Shown: positions 5,600-7,786 of the stretch, piece by piece | How positions within the stretch are numbered: the first letter of the stretch is position 1 | How the letters are laid out: the number at the start of each line of letters is the position of its first letter | NCBI GenBank assembly: GCA_945787595.1 | Contig: CALZJV010000283.1 | Location: 1-7,786 of the forward strand | From: an uncultured Desulfobacterales bacterium | GTDB taxonomy: Bacteria > Desulfobacterota > Desulfobacteria > Desulfobacterales > JAFDCJ01 | DNA: 7,786 bases | Direction of reading: 5' to 3' | Program-made: the position numbers and the translations under genes | Notes under the pieces: generated by a model | Seen by the model: only the letters and a program-made list of their open reading frames with translations | Told to the model about the DNA's origin: nothing | The model's database searches: none

Positions 5600-7249
5600 A
5601 TGAAAAAGCGAATTGGTGATATATTAATTCAAATGGGTTTTATTGACCAGGGCCAATTGGAAATGGCGCTGATAGAGTCAAAAAAAACCGGCGCCATGCT
5701 GGGAGACGTGCTGCTTCGACTTGACTGGATCACCAATGAGCAGCTCCAAACTGCTCTTGCAGTTCAAAGCGGCGCCGAAATTCTAGACACATCATCGGTG
5801 ACCATCGATCATGCGTTGATAGCCAAAATTCCGGTTGAATTTGTCAGTGAGAACAATGTGTTCCCTTTTGCCCAAGAAGACAAGACCATAAAGGTGGCGA
5901 CTGCCAATCCGTTTGATGTCTTAACCAGAGATGAAGTGGCACGAATGACGGGGTGCCAGGTGAAAACTTATCTGGCACCTAAAGAATGGATCAGCAATGC
6001 CGTCGAACTTCACTACAAGCGAGCACGCACGATAGATGAAGATATTGATAGCCTGACCCTCAGCGATGTCAGCGAAAACACGCCGGCCGAAGGTCAATTC
6101 GTAAAACTGGCCGATTTATTGATAGAAAAAGGAAATGTGCTCGGTGCTAGTGATATCCACATTGAGCCGGATAACAACTTGGTCCGTATCTATTATCGCA
6201 AAGACGGCGTGTTACAGCAAAAACATATTTTCCCCAAAAGTTATCACCAAAGCCTGACGACACGCTTCAAAATCATGGGAGAGATGGATATCTCCAATGT
6301 CAACATCCCCCATGATGGTCGCTTCAAATTCAAGGGGAGCGCACAGGAAATTAGCCTAAGAGTGTCGACATTTCCGACCCATTTGGGGGAAACGGTAGTT
6401 TTAAGACTCTTAAAATATACTGATGTCGTGGGAGATATTTCACGTCTTGGTTTTGAAGAGAAAGACCTTGAGAAGTTCATTAAGAACCTGAAGCGTCCTT
6501 ACGGTTTGATTCTATCTACAGGTCCTACCGGATCGGGCAAAACCACAACCCTTTATTCCGCTTTGGTGAAAATCAACAATCCGAGTATAAATGTAATGAC
6601 CATTGAAGATCCTATCGAGCATGTCATTCCCACCGTCCGACAGACCGCCATTAATGCAAAGGCCGGGTTGACATTTGGCAATGCTTTGCGGTCGGCCATG
6701 CGGCAGGACCCCGATGTCATTCTCGTCGGTGAAATCCGGGATCAGGAAACGGCCGAATTGGCCCTAAGGGCCTCCATCACCGGTCACCTTGTACTATCCA
6801 CTTTGCATACCAATGATACTGCATCAGCCATTAATCGAATGCTCGATCTGGGAATCAACACGAGCATCCTGGCATCTACGTTGATCATGGTGGTGGCCCA
6901 AAGGCTGGTACGTAAAATTTGCCCCCACTGTGCGACTGCCGAACCCCCCGGGCCTGAGTTGACAGAGCTTTTTATACGCAATGACCTTGAACCGCCGGCC
7001 GATGTCCCCAAGGCCGTGGGGTGCCAGAGTTGCGATAATACCGGATATAACGGCCGAAGCGGAGTTATAGAGGTTCTTGAAGTAGACCGAGCCATGGAGG
7101 AGCTGATATCTTCCGGCGCGATTCATAGCAAAATCGAGGAAACCGCCTCGCAGTCCGGAACCTGCCTGATGTTTAAACAGGCATTAAAAAAAGTTGCCTG
7201 CAAAACTACCTCGATCGAAGAAATCCAACGGGTGATTGCATATGCCTAG
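5600..7249 (+). CDS. mshE: GspE/PilB/MshE-type assembly ATPase of a type IV pilus-like system
   Basis: A complete 549-residue hexameric motor ATPase of the type II secretion/type IV pilus family, cytoplasmic and docked to the inner-membrane platform protein encoded next. Residues 4-56 form two tandem MshEN/T2SSE_N repeats, which bind c-di-GMP in MshE. Here the first repeat keeps Arg4, Gly6 and Gly13 but has Ser27 where the final Gln is expected; the second has Met33 and Asp42 in place of the usual Arg and Gly. The motor domain is intact: ASDIHIEP (183-190), Walker A GPTGSGKTT (308-316, Lys314), Asp box TIEDPIEH (334-341), Walker B ILVGEIRD (374-381), His box TGHLVLSTLHT (394-404), and a zinc-type tetracysteine, CPHC (441-444) plus CQSC (475-478). 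The ATG at 5600 follows a modest AGGG seven bases upstream. The stop overlaps the next gene by 8 bases. MshE is preferred over GspE or PilB because of the neighbouring M- and N-like genes, but the exact subfamily needs a tree. Confidence 0.88.
   Translation: MKKRIGDILIQMGFIDQGQLEMALIESKKTGAMLGDVLLRLDWITNEQLQTALAVQSGAEILDTSSVTIDHALIAKIPVEFVSENNVFPFAQEDKTIKVATANPFDVLTRDEVARMTGCQVKTYLAPKEWISNAVELHYKRARTIDEDIDSLTLSDVSENTPAEGQFVKLADLLIEKGNVLGASDIHIEPDNNLVRIYYRKDGVLQQKHIFPKSYHQSLTTRFKIMGEMDISNVNIPHDGRFKFKGSAQEISLRVSTFPTHLGETVVLRLLKYTDVVGDISRLGFEEKDLEKFIKNLKRPYGLILSTGPTGSGKTTTLYSALVKINNPSINVMTIEDPIEHVIPTVRQTAINAKAGLTFGNALRSAMRQDPDVILVGEIRDQETAELALRASITGHLVLSTLHTNDTASAINRMLDLGINTSILASTLIMVVAQRLVRKICPHCATAEPPGPELTELFIRNDLEPPADVPKAVGCQSCDNTGYNGRSGVIEVLEVDRAMEELISSGAIHSKIEETASQSGTCLMFKQALKKVACKTTSIEEIQRVIAYA
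7231..7236 (+). promoter_or_regulatory. Ribosome binding site of the mshG-like gene inside the end of the mshE-like gene
   Basis: GGTGAT matches the 3' part of the full Shine-Dalgarno sequence AAGGAGGTGATC and stands 5 bases before the ATG at 7242. Together with the 8-base overlap it points to translational coupling of the ATPase and platform proteins. Confidence 0.5.
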
Positions 7250-7786
7250 TTACAGCTATAAAGCCATAGATGATACCGGCAAAATTAAACGTGGAAAAGT
7301 TGTCGCACTGGCGGAACATGATGTCGAGTCGCGGATAACACAAGAAGGTTTGACCCTTATTCAAAGTAAAGAGTTGAAAGAAACTCGACTGCCGAAAGTC
7401 TTCACCGGAGCAAAAGTCAAACCGCGACTTCTCATCGAGCTCTACCGCAGGCTGTCCCAAACATTGGAGATGGGTCTGCCGATCGTCACGGCTTTAGAAG
7501 AAAATTCTAAAATGTTGCCTTCAATAAGCCTGAAGAGAACTCTCAGTGAAGTTCGAATTGGAATTGAAGGCGGTCATACCCTGCATGAAGCCCTCTCCCG
7601 TTTCCCGTCGATTTTTAGCAAGCTCGATTTGAGTATTTTCCTAATAGGCGAGCAAGCAGGTATCATGCCCCAGTGCCTGAAAGACCTAGCCGATTTTCAT
7701 GAATGGAAGGAAGACATCAGATCCACGATCAAAAAAGCTGCCATTTATCCTTGTTTTGTGCTAGTGGCCCTTACTGCCGTGATCGG
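7242..7786 (+). CDS. mshG: GspF/PilC/MshG-type inner-membrane platform protein, N-terminal part (3' end outside window)
   Basis: The frame from ATG 7242 stays open to the right edge, giving 181 codons of a family that is usually about 400 residues. The N-terminus MPSYSYKAIDDTGKIKRGKV is typical of GspF/PilC, with its early Y-x-A-x-D-x2-G pattern. The first T2SSF cytoplasmic domain covers about 63-165, including IELYRRLSQTLEMGLPI (65-81), the GG-x-L-x-EAL stretch at 110-118 and GEQAG at 136-140. The first membrane segment begins at AAIYPCFVLVAL (166-177). Such proteins sit in the inner membrane, contact the E-type ATPase and help lift pilin subunits into the fibre. The gene overlaps the preceding ATPase gene by 8 bases, so the two are co-transcribed and probably translationally coupled. 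Which subfamily it belongs to (MshG, PilC or GspF) is judged from the gene order only. Confidence 0.88.
   Translation, partial: MPSYSYKAIDDTGKIKRGKVVALAEHDVESRITQEGLTLIQSKELKETRLPKVFTGAKVKPRLLIELYRRLSQTLEMGLPIVTALEENSKMLPSISLKRTLSEVRIGIEGGHTLHEALSRFPSIFSKLDLSIFLIGEQAGIMPQCLKDLADFHEWKEDIRSTIKKAAIYPCFVLVALTAVI

Noticed and set aside
6784..7126. Two overlapping minus-strand open frames within the assembly ATPase gene
   Set aside because: They are antisense to the His box and tetracysteine region of a complete GspE-type ATPase and resemble no protein family.
1..7786. CRISPR array, tRNA, rRNA, insertion sequence, toxin-antitoxin or phage genes
   Set aside because: No regularly spaced repeats, tRNA-like TPsiC arm, transposase motifs, long terminal inverted repeats or small toxin-like gene pairs were seen on either strand.

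Overview
The window reads left to right on the + strand and holds seven protein genes. The first and last are cut by the window edges. Base composition is moderate and the codon use is mixed. The proteins (an ExeA-type ATPase, a YcgR-like PilZ protein and a GspE/MshE-type ATPase) suggest a Gram-negative bacterium, most likely a Desulfobacterota ('deltaproteobacterial') relative. That placement is an inference from protein style, not from a marker gene.

Layout: (1) 1-798, the C-terminal part of a DHA2/EmrB-type MFS drug transporter. (2) 964-1314, a small single-domain cupin behind a very strong ribosome binding site. (3) 1315-1722, a 408-base noncoding stretch with a good sigma-54 promoter match. 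(4) 1723-2355, a YcgR-like c-di-GMP receptor (PilZN + PilZ). (5) From 2517 to the right edge, four genes in the order of the mshM-mshN-mshE-mshG segment of MSHA type IV pilus loci: an ExeA/MshM-type AAA ATPase with one membrane segment and a C-terminal tandem SPOR region; a single-pass TPR protein; a GspE/MshE-type assembly ATPase; and a GspF/MshG-type inner-membrane platform protein that overlaps the ATPase gene by 8 bases and runs off the window.

How they work together: the hexameric E-type ATPase would drive the F-type platform to assemble a pilus or pseudopilus. The M/N-like pair would link a cytoplasmic ATPase to the cell wall (SPOR domains) and to partner proteins (TPRs), much as GspA/GspB (ExeA/ExeB) help place the secretin. 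The c-di-GMP link is notable. The PilZ protein keeps an intact RxxxR...NxSxxG signature. The N-terminal MshEN repeats of the E-type ATPase have lost several ligand-contact positions. The transporter and cupin on the left look unrelated to the pilus module.

No CRISPR array, tRNA, rRNA, insertion sequence or transposase was seen. I do not see a wholly new system. The most interesting points are the tandem-SPOR ExeA-like protein, the degenerate c-di-GMP site in the MshE-like ATPase next to an intact PilZ receptor, and the sigma-54-type promoter in front of the PilZ gene.
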